DNA of 64,000 nucleotides, from NCBI RefSeq assembly GCF_002214625.1, contig NZ_CP015994.1, forward strand, positions 496,001 through 560,000, written 5' to 3'. Of this stretch, positions 17,254 to 26,400 are shown piece after piece. Both the position numbers and the translations under genes were made by a program. Within the stretch, counting starts at the first letter, position 1. Each line of letters starts with the position of its first letter. This stretch comes from Anaplasma ovis str. Haibei (GTDB taxonomy: Bacteria; Pseudomonadota; Alphaproteobacteria; Rickettsiales; Anaplasmataceae). Under the pieces are notes generated by a model, which saw only the letters and a program-made list of their open reading frames with translations, was not told the DNA's origin and did no database searches.

Positions 17254-17523
17254 CTATACTGATAAGCAAGACTGAGGAACAACATCCACAAAAACCTTGT
17301 CGCCTACCCTCTTACGAAAACAGACAACTCCAGCAATCTTAGAAAATATGGTATGGTCCTTACCTATGCCCACATTTCTCCCCGGATGATACCTCGTGCC
17401 ACGCTGGCGAATTATTATGTTGCCGGGAACGACAAGCTCACTCCCAAACTTCTTAACCCCGAGTCTTCTACCTCTCGAGTCTCTACCATTAGAAGAACTA
17501 CCACCGGACTTTTTAGTAGCCAC
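17254..17523 (-). CDS. rpmA: 50S ribosomal protein L27
   Basis: 89-residue L27. N-terminal [20 protein letters not shown] followed by LGVKKFG, then [26 protein letters not shown], all family hallmarks. L27 reaches the peptidyl-transferase centre through its N-terminal tail. It follows rplU by 3 bases, the usual rplU-rpmA operon, and precedes tRNA-Ile closely. Confidence 0.97.
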   Translation of the reverse strand: MATKKSGGSSSNGRDSRGRRLGVKKFGSELVVPGNIIIRQRGTRYHPGRNVGIGKDHTIFSKIAGVVCFRKRVGDKVFVDVVPQSCLSV

Positions 17524-17526
17524 AAC

Positions 17527-17829
17527 CTACCCCACCTTAAGTACACGTAAAACGACCAAATCCTGCCTATGGCCGACTTTTCTCCTGTAATTCTTGCGGC
17601 GCCTTTTCTTGAATACAACGATTTTATCATTCCTGCAGCGCGCAACAACCTCCGCAGTAACCGCAGAGCTCTTTCTCTGGAGGACGACACCCTTCTTCTT
17701 TCCCCCGAAGGTAGCGAGACTGTCAAGCTTGACCTTCTCACCCACGCCGACATCCATCAATTCTACTTTGATTACGTCACTCTCCTTAACTTTGTACTGC
17801 TTTCCGCCAGCCTCAACCACAGCGAACAT
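17527..17829 (-). CDS. rplU: 50S ribosomal protein L21
   Basis: 100-residue L21 starting at the ATG at 17829 ([14 protein letters not shown]), the canonical N-terminus, with GAGG-type site about 10 bases upstream; the open frame continues 22 codons further upstream without similarity. The C-terminal [16 protein letters not shown] is the RNA-binding signature of the family. It is the first gene of the rplU-rpmA pair. Confidence 0.96.
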   Translation of the reverse strand: MFAVVEAGGKQYKVKESDVIKVELMDVGVGEKVKLDSLATFGGKKKGVVLQRKSSAVTAEVVARCRNDKIVVFKKRRRKNYRRKVGHRQDLVVLRVLKVG

Positions 17830-18384
17830 ACTCAAAGCCTCTAACCGATATACCGCAAGCGTCCGGATTTTGGTCCATACGAGCCCCCATGTCAATAAAA
17901 TCTGACACTGTGTGCCTGTTTCACAACGAACGCACCGGAATTATACTGGAAAAATTACCCAAGTCCATACCCAAGTTAGCGTCCAAACCCCCAGTACGTC
18001 ACAATTAATGTAAAGGACCTTAAAATATCGGGATAGCCCGCACACTGCGAGAAAGTATAGGAGCAACGCGAAAGACCTTAAGTCGTGGTAACAGCGCACA
18101 CCGAGAGAAAGTATTAGAGGCACTGATCGCTAGAGCATTTTGAGACCAGCACGTAGGCTGCATGTCAGTACTAAGCGCTATAGTATTACCCAACCTCAGC
18201 TCTGCCACATCACCCGTAAGCATCTCCATTGCCCCATCCGCAACTTCTTCCTGTGGGAACAGCACTCTGAAAGTGTTTGACATTGCCCATAGTTGGCCAA
18301 ATGCTTTACTTTTCGGGATTTTTGCTTTGTTTACTTTTTCGTAAAGATTGTTTATCCTGTCCACCATTGGGTGTGAGGGCCATT
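17830..18384. other. Intergenic stretch with repeats and a putA scrap
   Basis: About 555 bases between divergent rplU and eno. The middle has two imperfect copies of a roughly 50-base element (near 18010-18060 and 18070-18120) sharing GACCTTAA and CACxxxGAGAAAGTAT. The right part holds a putA-derived fragment (separate entry). Promoters of rplU (leftward) and eno (rightward) must be here too. Confidence 0.5.
18158..18272 (-). pseudogene. putA: Internal fragment of putA (aldehyde dehydrogenase part)
   Basis: About 115 bases closely match the putA gene at about 7643-7757, in the same orientation. The minus-strand reading gives [27 protein letters not shown] and ALSTDM, against [27 protein letters not shown] and ALSTDI in PutA just after its catalytic Cys. 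Both flanks are unrelated to putA, so it is a transposed scrap, about 10.5 kb from the source gene. It lies within an open minus-strand frame of 115 codons that I do not consider a gene. Confidence 0.85.
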
Positions 18385-19662
18385 GTGCTAAGTATTAGAT
18401 CAGTTGCCAGAATTAATAGAGTTTTTGCGCGACAAATCCTAGATAGTAGGGGCCGTCCTACGGTCGAGGTCGAAGTTTTGCTGTCAGATGGTGCTGTAGG
18501 TAGAGTTTCAGTGCCGTCTGGGGCTTCAGTTGGGAAGTTTGAGGCTTTGGAGCTTAGGGATGGTGACCAGGCCAAGTATGCCGGGCATGGGGTGCTCAGG
18601 CCTGTTCAGAACATCAATACAACAGTTGCCGATGCATTAGCTGGAGTTTCCCCCTTCGATCAGAAAGCGGTTGATGAAATTCTGCTCTCACTGGATGGGA
18701 CGAAAAACAAGTCTAAATTGGGTGCAAACGCCACTATAGGGGTTTCATTGGCTGCGGCAAAAGCCGCTGCGGACAGCGTTGGCATGCCGCTATACAAGTA
18801 CCTAGGGGGAGCAGTTGCAAGGGAGATGCCGCTGCCCTTGGTAAACGTGATCAACGGGGGCCTGCATGCGGATAACTCCCTTGATTTTCAGGAATTTATG
18901 ATAATACCCGTGGGGGCCAAAACGTTCGCTGATGCGGCACAGATGTGTGCGGAAGTGTTCTATAAGCTAAAGGAGGTACTCAAGCAAATGGGGCACTCCA
19001 CTAATACCGGCGATGAAGGAGGTTTTGCTCCAAGTTTGGAGAATAATATAGACGTACTTAACATCTTGATAGAGGCAATTGAAAAGTCTGGATATCGCGC
19101 CCCTTCTGACATCGCCTTAGCTATGGATGTCGCTGCTTCAACATTTTACGACGGCACCTCATACAAATTTTCCGGCAAATACCTAACTAGCGATGAGTTA
19201 ATTGCATACTATGAAGACATAGTTTCTCGGTACCCTATAGTCTCCATAGAAGATGCCATGGCAGAAAATGACATAGAAGGGTGGAAGGCGATCACCAAAC
19301 GTCTGGGAGACAAAGTCCAGTTGGTGGGGGATGACCTATTTGTGACCAATCCCGCCCTCATTAATGACGGAGTGAAAAACAAGTTGGCTAATGCGGTTCT
19401 AATCAAACCCAACCAAATTGGCACTCTAACAGAAACTATAGATGCAATAAGGTCTGCTCAGCGGAATCACTATAACGTTATAATTTCACACAGGTCTGGT
19501 GAGACGGAGGATGTTACAATCGCTCATATAGCTGTCGCAGTAAATTGCGGGCAGATTAAGTCGGGCTCGTTTTCAAGGTCAGAGCGTTTGGCAAAGTATA
19601 ACGAGCTCCTGCGTATAGAAGAAGACCTGGGCAAAAGTGCGCTTCTTTGCAACGTAATCTAA
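18385..19662 (+). CDS. eno: Enolase
   Basis: Interconverts 2-phosphoglycerate and phosphoenolpyruvate. About 425 residues from the GTG at 18385 ([23 protein letters not shown]), chosen because a GAGGG lies 5 bases upstream and the family starts there; the frame is open to 18277. Conserved residues are in place: LDFQEFMI (Glu), [15 protein letters not shown] and [10 protein letters not shown] and GDDLFVTN (Mg ligands), LIKPNQIGT (Lys), [10 protein letters not shown]. The usual IADLAV segment reads IAHIAV, so an Asp is replaced by His. obgE starts 2 bases after its stop, so the two form an operon. Confidence 0.96.
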   Translation: MLSIRSVARINRVFARQILDSRGRPTVEVEVLLSDGAVGRVSVPSGASVGKFEALELRDGDQAKYAGHGVLRPVQNINTTVADALAGVSPFDQKAVDEILLSLDGTKNKSKLGANATIGVSLAAAKAAADSVGMPLYKYLGGAVAREMPLPLVNVINGGLHADNSLDFQEFMIIPVGAKTFADAAQMCAEVFYKLKEVLKQMGHSTNTGDEGGFAPSLENNIDVLNILIEAIEKSGYRAPSDIALAMDVAASTFYDGTSYKFSGKYLTSDELIAYYEDIVSRYPIVSIEDAMAENDIEGWKAITKRLGDKVQLVGDDLFVTNPALINDGVKNKLANAVLIKPNQIGTLTETIDAIRSAQRNHYNVIISHRSGETEDVTIAHIAVAVNCGQIKSGSFSRSERLAKYNELLRIEEDLGKSALLCNVI

Positions 19663-19663
19663 C

Positions 19664-20707
19664 ATGAGTTTTGTGGACGAAGCAAAAATCTATGTGAGAG
19701 GTGGAAAAGGGGGCGATGGATGCGTGAGTTTCAGGCGGGAAAAATTCGTAGAGTTTGGTGGCCCCGATGGTGGAAACGGAGGAAACGGCGGCTCGGTAAT
19801 ATTCGTCGCCAGTAGTGCTGTAAACACTCTATTATATTTCAGATATAACCAACACATAAGGGCAGAGAATGGCAAAGCAGGATCTGGCAAAGGAAAATTC
19901 GGGGCTGCTGGCCGCAATCGTGTTGTAGAGGTGCCAGTAGGAACCCAGTTGTACGATGAAAACGGAAACACCCTAATAGCGGATTTACACGACATAGGGC
20001 AGCAATGCATAGTAGCTACAGGAGGGAGGGGTGGGGTTGGCAACGCCCAGTACAAGAGTTCGACTAATCGTGCGCCCACATATTTCACCTATGGGACATT
20101 AGGGGAAGAGCACTGTGTTCTGTTAAAGCTCAAGATAATTTCAGATATTGGGATAATAGGCATGCCCAATGCTGGGAAGTCTAGTCTATTATCACGTTGT
20201 ACAGCATCGAAGACTAAGGTTTCTGACTATCCCTTTACAACCCTAGAACCACACCTTGGGGTTGCATATGCAAATGGGTGTGGGCTGGTATTGGCAGATA
20301 TTCCTGGTCTTATAGAAAATGCCAGTTCTGGTGCAGGGTTAGGGCACAAGTTTCTCAAGCATATTGAGAGGTGCGTCATACTCCTACACCTTGTAGATTG
20401 CTCACTTCCAGATATAGTAGGTGCCTATGAGCTAGTCAGGCAGGAACTTAAGTTGCATAGTGAGGAGCTTGCTTGTAAGCAAGAGGTGGTCATACTAAAC
20501 AAGTGTGATCTACTCTCAGAAGGGGAAGTTAGGGAGAAGCAGCAACTTCTGGCGAGTTCTATCAAGAAAGAAGTGATTACCCTATCAATTGGTGATGAAC
20601 TAAACTCCTTGATTGTCTTTTTACATTCACAGGTAAAGAAGGTAGTTGTAGAGCCATCAGATGCATCATTTGACCCATTCCTGTACGTACACTACAACAA
20701 GAAGTAG
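19664..20707 (+). CDS. obgE: GTPase Obg/CgtA
   Basis: Ribosome-associated GTPase involved in 50S assembly and stress control. 347 residues: a Gly-rich Obg fold at 1-160 ([36 protein letters not shown]) and a G domain from about 160 with G1 [10 protein letters not shown]3 DIPGLIE and G4 NKCD. It ends directly after the G domain ([16 protein letters not shown]), as in alphaproteobacterial short forms. The last 22 bases are the beginning of a 324-bp segment repeated at 30764-31087. Confidence 0.96.
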   Translation: MSFVDEAKIYVRGGKGGDGCVSFRREKFVEFGGPDGGNGGNGGSVIFVASSAVNTLLYFRYNQHIRAENGKAGSGKGKFGAAGRNRVVEVPVGTQLYDENGNTLIADLHDIGQQCIVATGGRGGVGNAQYKSSTNRAPTYFTYGTLGEEHCVLLKLKIISDIGIIGMPNAGKSSLLSRCTASKTKVSDYPFTTLEPHLGVAYANGCGLVLADIPGLIENASSGAGLGHKFLKHIERCVILLHLVDCSLPDIVGAYELVRQELKLHSEELACKQEVVILNKCDLLSEGEVREKQQLLASSIKKEVITLSIGDELNSLIVFLHSQVKKVVVEPSDASFDPFLYVHYNKK

Positions 20708-21009
20708 TCAGGGATTCATTGATACGATGTGGTTTCTTTCCGGTCCTGTAGACACCAAGCTTACTGGTACTCCAACCAACTCCTCCAGTCTACTGATATA
20801 TGACATTGCATTTTCTGGAAGGTCACTACGAGAGACAGCTCCCAATGTGCTAGTGCGCCATCCCGGTAAAGTCTCGTATACAGGCTCTAACTTGTTTTGT
20901 ATATGGGATGCACACGGCTCCTGGGAACTGCAGACCTGATTATTGTTGCTAAATCTCCAGTATTTCTAATCTTGCACTTCCTACGCGCATCCACTATCGC
21001 TCTGGCAAC
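20686..21009. repeat. 324-bp repeat, copy 1 (inverted partner at 30764-31087)
   Basis: This segment covers the last 22 bases of obgE, a purA 3' scrap and part of a rsmH scrap. Its reverse complement occurs at 30764-31087 with the same length and no difference that I noticed by eye. Both boundaries are sharp. The two copies are about 9.8 kb apart in inverted orientation and bracket the accessory island (23.4-30.7 kb), so homologous recombination between them could invert it. Confidence 0.85.
20709..20894 (-). pseudogene. purA: C-terminal fragment of adenylosuccinate synthetase (purA)
   Basis: The minus strand reads LEPVYETLPGWRTSTLG, then ENAMSYISRLEELVGVPVSL and VSTGPERNHIVSMNP followed by a stop, the conserved C-terminus of PurA (IMP to adenylosuccinate). 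About 62 codons are present and everything upstream is missing. At its 5' side it is joined to an internal piece of rsmH. The proper stop codon is retained. The real purA must be elsewhere in the genome. Confidence 0.88.
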
Positions 21010-21143
21010 TCTCCTAGAGTACCTCTCCCCTCCATATTGGTAAATTATATCTGCCATTTCCTTTTCAGGTACTGTGTTTACAAACATTGCCGCATCTCTT
21101 GAAGAAGAAGAGCACATTCGCATATCCAAGAGGCCACTGTTCA
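20906..21143 (-). pseudogene. rsmH: Internal rsmH fragment, 238-bp direct repeat of 21751-21988
   Basis: 238 bases that match the rsmH gene at 21751-21988 with one visible mismatch (21067 A against 21912 G). They encode the middle of RsmH (SGLLDMRMCSSSSRDA to SAVPRSRVHPI). The repeat starts next to the purA scrap and ends exactly at the ftsL stop codon, whose last bases lie inside it. This shows that a piece of rsmH was copied in direct orientation to the downstream side of ftsL. Confidence 0.92.
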
Positions 21144-21452
21144 ATATTTAACGTGCAGGTCAGGACGCTTCTCCTTGTCCTCATAGGAGGGTATACCCTT
21201 TTTGATCTGCTTTGAAAGAACTATGTAGTTGTTACGTCGTAGATACTTTGCGGCAAGCATTGTCAGCCTTTCTGGGTTATTTAGAGCAGTCCACTCAGCC
21301 CTCAATGCACTTATTTCATCATTCACTTTGACTATCTCCTTCTGCACCTGCACCAGTGACTTCTGCATGTCTCTAACATAGAATTTTACCCTAAACACTC
21401 CTATAGTAAACGCACAGACTGCACAGAAGCACGGTATGTATGCGCCTTTCAT
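21141..21452 (-). CDS. ftsL: FtsL-like cell division protein
   Basis: 103-residue bitopic protein: a short cytoplasmic end, one transmembrane segment (about residues 3-20), then a coiled coil (VQVQKEIVKVNDEISALRAEW) and the FtsL signature LRAEWTALNNPERLTMLAAKYL. It follows rsmH after 3 bases, the classical mraW-ftsL order of the division cluster. The stop codon coincides with the edge of the duplicated rsmH fragment, so the original C-terminus may have been trimmed. Confidence 0.85.
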   Translation of the reverse strand: MKGAYIPCFCAVCAFTIGVFRVKFYVRDMQKSLVQVQKEIVKVNDEISALRAEWTALNNPERLTMLAAKYLRRNNYIVLSKQIKKGIPSYEDKEKRPDLHVKY

Positions 21453-21455
21453 AGC

Positions 21456-22331
21456 CTATTCCACCCTAACAATGGCTCTTAACTTACCCGATCTGGACCT
21501 GGGATTATTTTTTATTTCTTCATCTGTTGGTGTTATTACCTTTTTATTCACCAAGCTAAAACCCATATCGCATAGAGATCTAAACTTATGTTTGACAACC
21601 CGGTCTTCCAGAGAATGAAAAGATGTCACTAAAACTTTACCACCTATCTTTAAAATCTCAGCTGCTGCTTCAAGACCAGCTTGCAGTTCTTCCAGTTCGT
21701 TATTTACCCATATTCTAATTGCTTGAAACGTTCGTGTTGCCGGATCTATAGGATGCACACGGCTCCTGGGAACTGCAGACCTGATTATTGTTGCTAAATC
21801 TCCAGTATTTCTAATCTTGCACTTCCTACGCGCATCCACTATCGCTCTGGCAACTCTCCTAGAGTACCTCTCCCCTCCATATTGGTAAATTATATCTGCC
21901 ATTTCCTTTTCGGGTACTGTGTTTACAAACATTGCCGCATCTCTTGAAGAAGAAGAGCACATTCGCATATCCAAGAGGCCACTGTTCATAAATGAAAACC
22001 CCCTGCTAGAATCAGCAAGCTGCATAGCTGATGTGCCTAAATCAAAGACTACACCATCTACTTCATCAATACCGAAAGAAATCATTACCTCCCTCAGTTT
22101 GCTGAATCTGCTAATCGAGAGATTAAGCCTACCCGGAAAGCTCTGCAATAACTCGTCGAAGTACTGCTTGACGACTGCATCCTGGTCAATAGCATATACA
22201 GCACAACGTGCTGTTTCTAATATCCTTCTACTGTATCCGCCACCACCAAAAGTTGCGTCAACATATGTTCTTCCATCTTCTGGAGATAAGGCTTCTACAA
22301 CTTCGTTCAACAGTACAGGTTTGTGTACCAT
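21456..22331 (-). CDS. rsmH: 16S rRNA (cytosine-1402-N4)-methyltransferase
   Basis: Methylates C1402 in the ribosomal P site. From the ATG at 22331 (MVHKPVLLNEVVEAL), the family's normal start, the protein has about 291 residues; the frame is open to 22382. Motifs are VDATFGGGGYSRRIL (SAM site), VVFDLGTSAMQL, FSFMNSGLLDMRM, YGGERYSRRVARAIV, RTFQAIRIWVNNELE and LVTSFHSLEDRVVKHKF. The segment 21751-21988 is duplicated at 20906-21143. Confidence 0.95.
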   Translation of the reverse strand: MVHKPVLLNEVVEALSPEDGRTYVDATFGGGGYSRRILETARCAVYAIDQDAVVKQYFDELLQSFPGRLNLSISRFSKLREVMISFGIDEVDGVVFDLGTSAMQLADSSRGFSFMNSGLLDMRMCSSSSRDAAMFVNTVPEKEMADIIYQYGGERYSRRVARAIVDARRKCKIRNTGDLATIIRSAVPRSRVHPIDPATRTFQAIRIWVNNELEELQAGLEAAAEILKIGGKVLVTSFHSLEDRVVKHKFRSLCDMGFSLVNKKVITPTDEEIKNNPRSRSGKLRAIVRVE

Positions 22332-22500
22332 GCCACCTAACAGTTCGTTCTCGCGATACAATAATCGTCGTTTGCCCACCACTATTCAAATCTTTTTTGG
22401 GATACTGCCTACCGGGGCCTTTTAAGTTATATTCATAAGGTGATACCCCCAGTAACTTGAACCGCGGCTTAGCAGCGAGAAAGCATGTTAGTATTGGGTC

Positions 22501-23040
22501 TCACCACATATAATCTGTTTCGCCGTTTCCGTATACGTTGCTTTCCGTGATTATGAGATCTAGCTTCTGATCATGCTCGGCAACGGGAATTTTGTGGTGA
22601 AGCTGCGCATCATACGCAACTCCTATGCATAAGCATCGAAAACTACGCCTAAAGAATGCTATTGTATAGTCATAATATCCCCCACCAAAGCCTAGCCTGT
22701 TCAAGTTTTGGTCAAACGCCACAAGTGGCACAAACAATACCTCGGGAATTATAGTTTCTTCGTCTGAGGCATTACAATCCCAGCGCTTGAAAGCCAAAAG
22801 CTTACTTCCCTGTTGCACGACTGGTACGAGCACGCTATTACCCTCCCCTTTTGCGAACTGCATGAGCGGTAACACATCTATCTCCCCATCACGGGGTATA
22901 TATCCCGCTACTGTTCCACCATTACGTAGTTTCACATTGCGTATACAATTCTCTTTTAGCATTTCTGCCGCCCTGTGTGCATCGGGAATACTCTTGCGTA
23001 AGTCGCGATAATGGCTCCTCAGGAGCGATTTTTCTTCCAT
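22501..23040 (-). CDS. 5-formyltetrahydrofolate cyclo-ligase
   Basis: ATP-dependent enzyme that converts 5-formyl-THF to 5,10-methenyl-THF. 179 residues: N-terminal LRSHYRDLRKSIP helix, GTVAGYIPRDGEIDVLPLM (substrate part), and the diagnostic VPLVAFDQNLNRLGFGGGYYD, followed by CIGVAYDAQL and PVAEHDQKLDLIITE. Length is normal. It stands alone; the next gene upstream is divergent. Confidence 0.93.
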   Translation of the reverse strand: MEEKSLLRSHYRDLRKSIPDAHRAAEMLKENCIRNVKLRNGGTVAGYIPRDGEIDVLPLMQFAKGEGNSVLVPVVQQGSKLLAFKRWDCNASDEETIIPEVLFVPLVAFDQNLNRLGFGGGYYDYTIAFFRRSFRCLCIGVAYDAQLHHKIPVAEHDQKLDLIITESNVYGNGETDYMW

Positions 23041-23405
23041 AAACGTGAGGTCCTTTCACACAACCAAAAACCGTAAGTTATGGTAACCATGTTTGTCGGT
23101 TGTACAAAAACTTATTACCAAAGCATCGGCTAATTGTAATTAAAAATCGTAATAGTACCGCGGCAATTCCCGTTAGTGTTGTAATAATAGCACTTTTTTT
23201 AAAAAAAATCTTTATTACTTAAATATGTGTTATATTTTCCTCAGCGAGATACGTAAACACAGGTTTTAGTGCTGCAAATTGCAAGTTAAATTTCCCATTT
23301 AATCAACAAAAGACAGGTCAAATGTGTCTGTTATGCAACAGCACATACGATTCAAGCTTGGGCTACGTATTTCTCAAAACATATATTTAGAAATGGCAGC
23401 AACAA
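23041..23405. promoter_or_regulatory. AT-rich upstream region of the 1841-aa gene
   Basis: 365 bases between divergent genes. It has a T7A8 tract at about 23194-23209 and a TATATT hexamer at about 23231-23236 (possible -10) without a good -35. If that is the promoter, the downstream gene has a leader of about 160 nt. The ATG at 23406 has only a weak ribosome-binding site. Confidence 0.35.
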
Positions 23406-26400
23406 ATGATTGGAGAAGACATCGCATCCGTAACCAACCCAGCTCAATATGAAGGTTTCAGCGAAGAGCAAGAAGATATATCGCAATCACGGGGTAGTAC
23501 GCAGCTCCGTACAACTACGCACTCAAAAAAGACAAAGATTGTGCTGGCAGTTGTCTCCGCTGTGTTGGTTATCTACCTAAGTGCATCATTCTACGTGGCG
23601 GCAACTCAACTCGCCGCAGAAGGACTTGCCGTAGTTGGAGCAGTAAACATTCTAGTGGCAGTATGCACCGCCATTTGCATGTGCATTTATGTAGAAAGAA
23701 GAAAGGGCATGGGCCCGATGCACACTACTCAAGATCCGAATCTGATTTTGTCTACTGAAGAAGTATCATTGGGTGGCACAGAGCATGACGGCCCTACAGT
23801 AGCGGAAAACGTGCCACATCAAGACTTACATGATGGAAACACCAGGCCATTTCCGGCAGCAAGTGCGTCTGATACGGCACCTACACTGGCGCTGCAGCTC
23901 GGCCCGTTTGCCCCAACTGGAGATACTGGCAAGAGAACGCCCATTATACGTCCTGTAATTATAACTACCAAGGCCGAGATTGCACCCCCACCGTCACCAC
24001 AGTCCGGTTCAACCATTCTGGATGCCAACAAGCAAACGCCCACCACACAGCCTGTAACCATAACTAGTGCTGACTCACCCTCTAGCACTACACCTTCACT
24101 GGTGCCGCGATCTGGTCCGCTGGCATCTACTAGCAAGCAAATGCCTACCACAAAGCCTGTAACTGCAACTAATGCACTTGATACAGTATCTCCATTGGTA
24201 CCAAAACGCTCAGAATCCACTAGAAGTGCGGGCTTAGATTCATTACTAAAGCCCCTATTGGCGCCGCAACGCTCAAAACCCATTAGGAACGCGAGCTTGG
24301 ATCCATTGCCAAAGCCTCCGCTACCACCGAAACACCTAGGCGGTTCTCAACAGAAATCCGCCATATCAACTACTCCAGTTGAGGGTGTCAGCAGACAGGT
24401 AACTGCTACGAAGTCTGCATCTACGGCTGGTGCTAGCTCACCCTCTAGCACTAAATCTTCACTGGTGCCGCGATCTGGTCCGCTGGCATCTACTAGCAAG
24501 CAAATGCCTACCACAAAGCCTGTAACTGCAACTAATGCACTTGATACAGTATCTCCATTGGTACCAAAACGCTCAGAATCCACTAGAAGTGCGGGCTTAG
24601 ATTCATTACTAAAGCCCCTATTGGCGCCGCAACGCTCAAAACCCATTAGGAACGCGAGCTTGGATCCATTGCCAAAGCCTCCGCTACCACCGAAACACCT
24701 AGGCGGTTCTCAACAGAAATCCGCCATATCAACTACTCCAGTTGAGGGTGTCAGCAGACAGGTAACTGCTACGAAGTCTGCATCTACGGCTGGTGCTAGC
24801 CCACCCTCTAGCACTAAATCTTCACTGGTGCCGCGATCTGGTCCGCTGGCATCTACCAAGAAGCAGACGCCTGCCACAAAGCCTGTAACCACAACTAATG
24901 CGCTTGATACAGCGCCTCCATTGGCACCGCAACGTTCAAAATCTGCTAGGAGTGCGGGCTTAGATTCATCACCAAAGCCTCCATTGGCACCGCAACGTTC
25001 AAAATCTGCTAGGAGTGCGGGCTTAGATTCATCACCAAAGCCTCCATTGGCACCAAAACACATGGGTGTAGGTTCATTATCAAAACACCTGGGCGATTCT
25101 CAACAGAAATCCGCCATATCAACTACTCCAGTTGAGGGTGCCAGCAGACAGGTAACTGCTACGAAGTCTGCATCTACGGCTGGTGCTAGCTCACCCTCTA
25201 GCACTAAACCTCCACTGGTGCTGCGATCTAGTCCGCTAACATCTACCAGCAAGCAGACGCCTGCCACACAGCCTGTAACCACAACTAATGCGCTTGATAC
25301 AGCGCCTCCATTGGCACCGCAACGTTCAAAATCTGCTAGGAGTGCGGGCTTAGATTCATCACCAAAGCCTCCATTGGCACCACAACGCTCAAAACCCATT
25401 ATGAATGCGGGCCTAGGTTCGTCACCAAAACCTCCACTAGCGCCAAAACACATGGGTGTAGGTTCATTATCAAAACACCTGGGCGATTCTCAACAGAAAT
25501 CCGCCATACCGACTGTTCCAAGCAAACCAAAAATAGACGATCTATTGGGAATTGACGACCCGTTCGCCAACGCTCTACAACAACCGTCACCACAGTTCGG
25601 TTCAACCATTCTGGATGCCAACAAGCAAACGCCCACCACACAGCCTGTAACCATAATTAGTGCTGACTCACCTTCCAGTACTAAGCCTCCATTGGCGCCG
25701 CGGCGTTTCGGATCTCCTAAATACATGGGTGTAGGTTCATTACCAAAACACCTAGGCGATTCTCAACAGAAATCCGCCATACCGACTGTTCCAAGCAACC
25801 CAAAAATAGACGATCTATTGGGAATTGACGACCCGTTCACCAACGCTCTACAACAACCGTCACCACAACAAATCGGTACTGGGCTGTCTCTTGACGCTAC
25901 ACCTCCACTGGTGCTGCGATCTAGTCCGCTAACATCTACCAGCAAGCAGACACCTGCCACACAGCCCGTAACCATGATTAGTGCTGACTTACCTTCTGGC
26001 ACTAAACCTCCACTGGTGCTGCGATCTAGTCCGCTAACATCTACCAGCAAGCAGACGCCTGCCACACAGCCCGTAACCATGATTAGTGCTGACTTACCTT
26101 CTGGCACTAAACCTCCACTGGTGCTGCGATCTAGTCCGCTAACATCTACCAGCAAGCAGACGCCTGCCACACAGCCCGTAACCATGATTAGTGCTGACTT
26201 ACCTTCTGGCACTAAACCTCCATTGGTACCAAGGTGTTTCGGATCTCCTAAATACATGGGTGTAGGTTCATCAGCACAACTGCACTTACCACCCTTGCCA
26301 GAAGGAGTGCAACTCTTGTCAAGTAGTGCGCAGCAGCATGGTGCTTCGCAGACACACAATGAACCAAAAATAGACGATCTGTTAGGTATTGATGAACTGT

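Noticed and set aside
18020-18367. 115-codon minus-strand ORF as a gene
   Set aside because: It merely contains a putA scrap flanked by unrelated sequence; no start signal.
20661-20939. 92-codon plus-strand ORF after obgE (repeated at 30.8-31.1 kb)
   Set aside because: It is the antisense of the purA C-terminal scrap; the repeat explains its double occurrence.
25902-26216. CRISPR array
   Set aside because: The 105-bp units are contiguous and coding, with no variable spacers and no cas genes.
23819-26359. Long minus-strand ORFs (100-200 codons) opposite the 1841-aa repeat region
   Set aside because: They are mirror products of the repeats on the other strand, repeat the same sequence and lack independent family resemblance or ribosome-binding sites.
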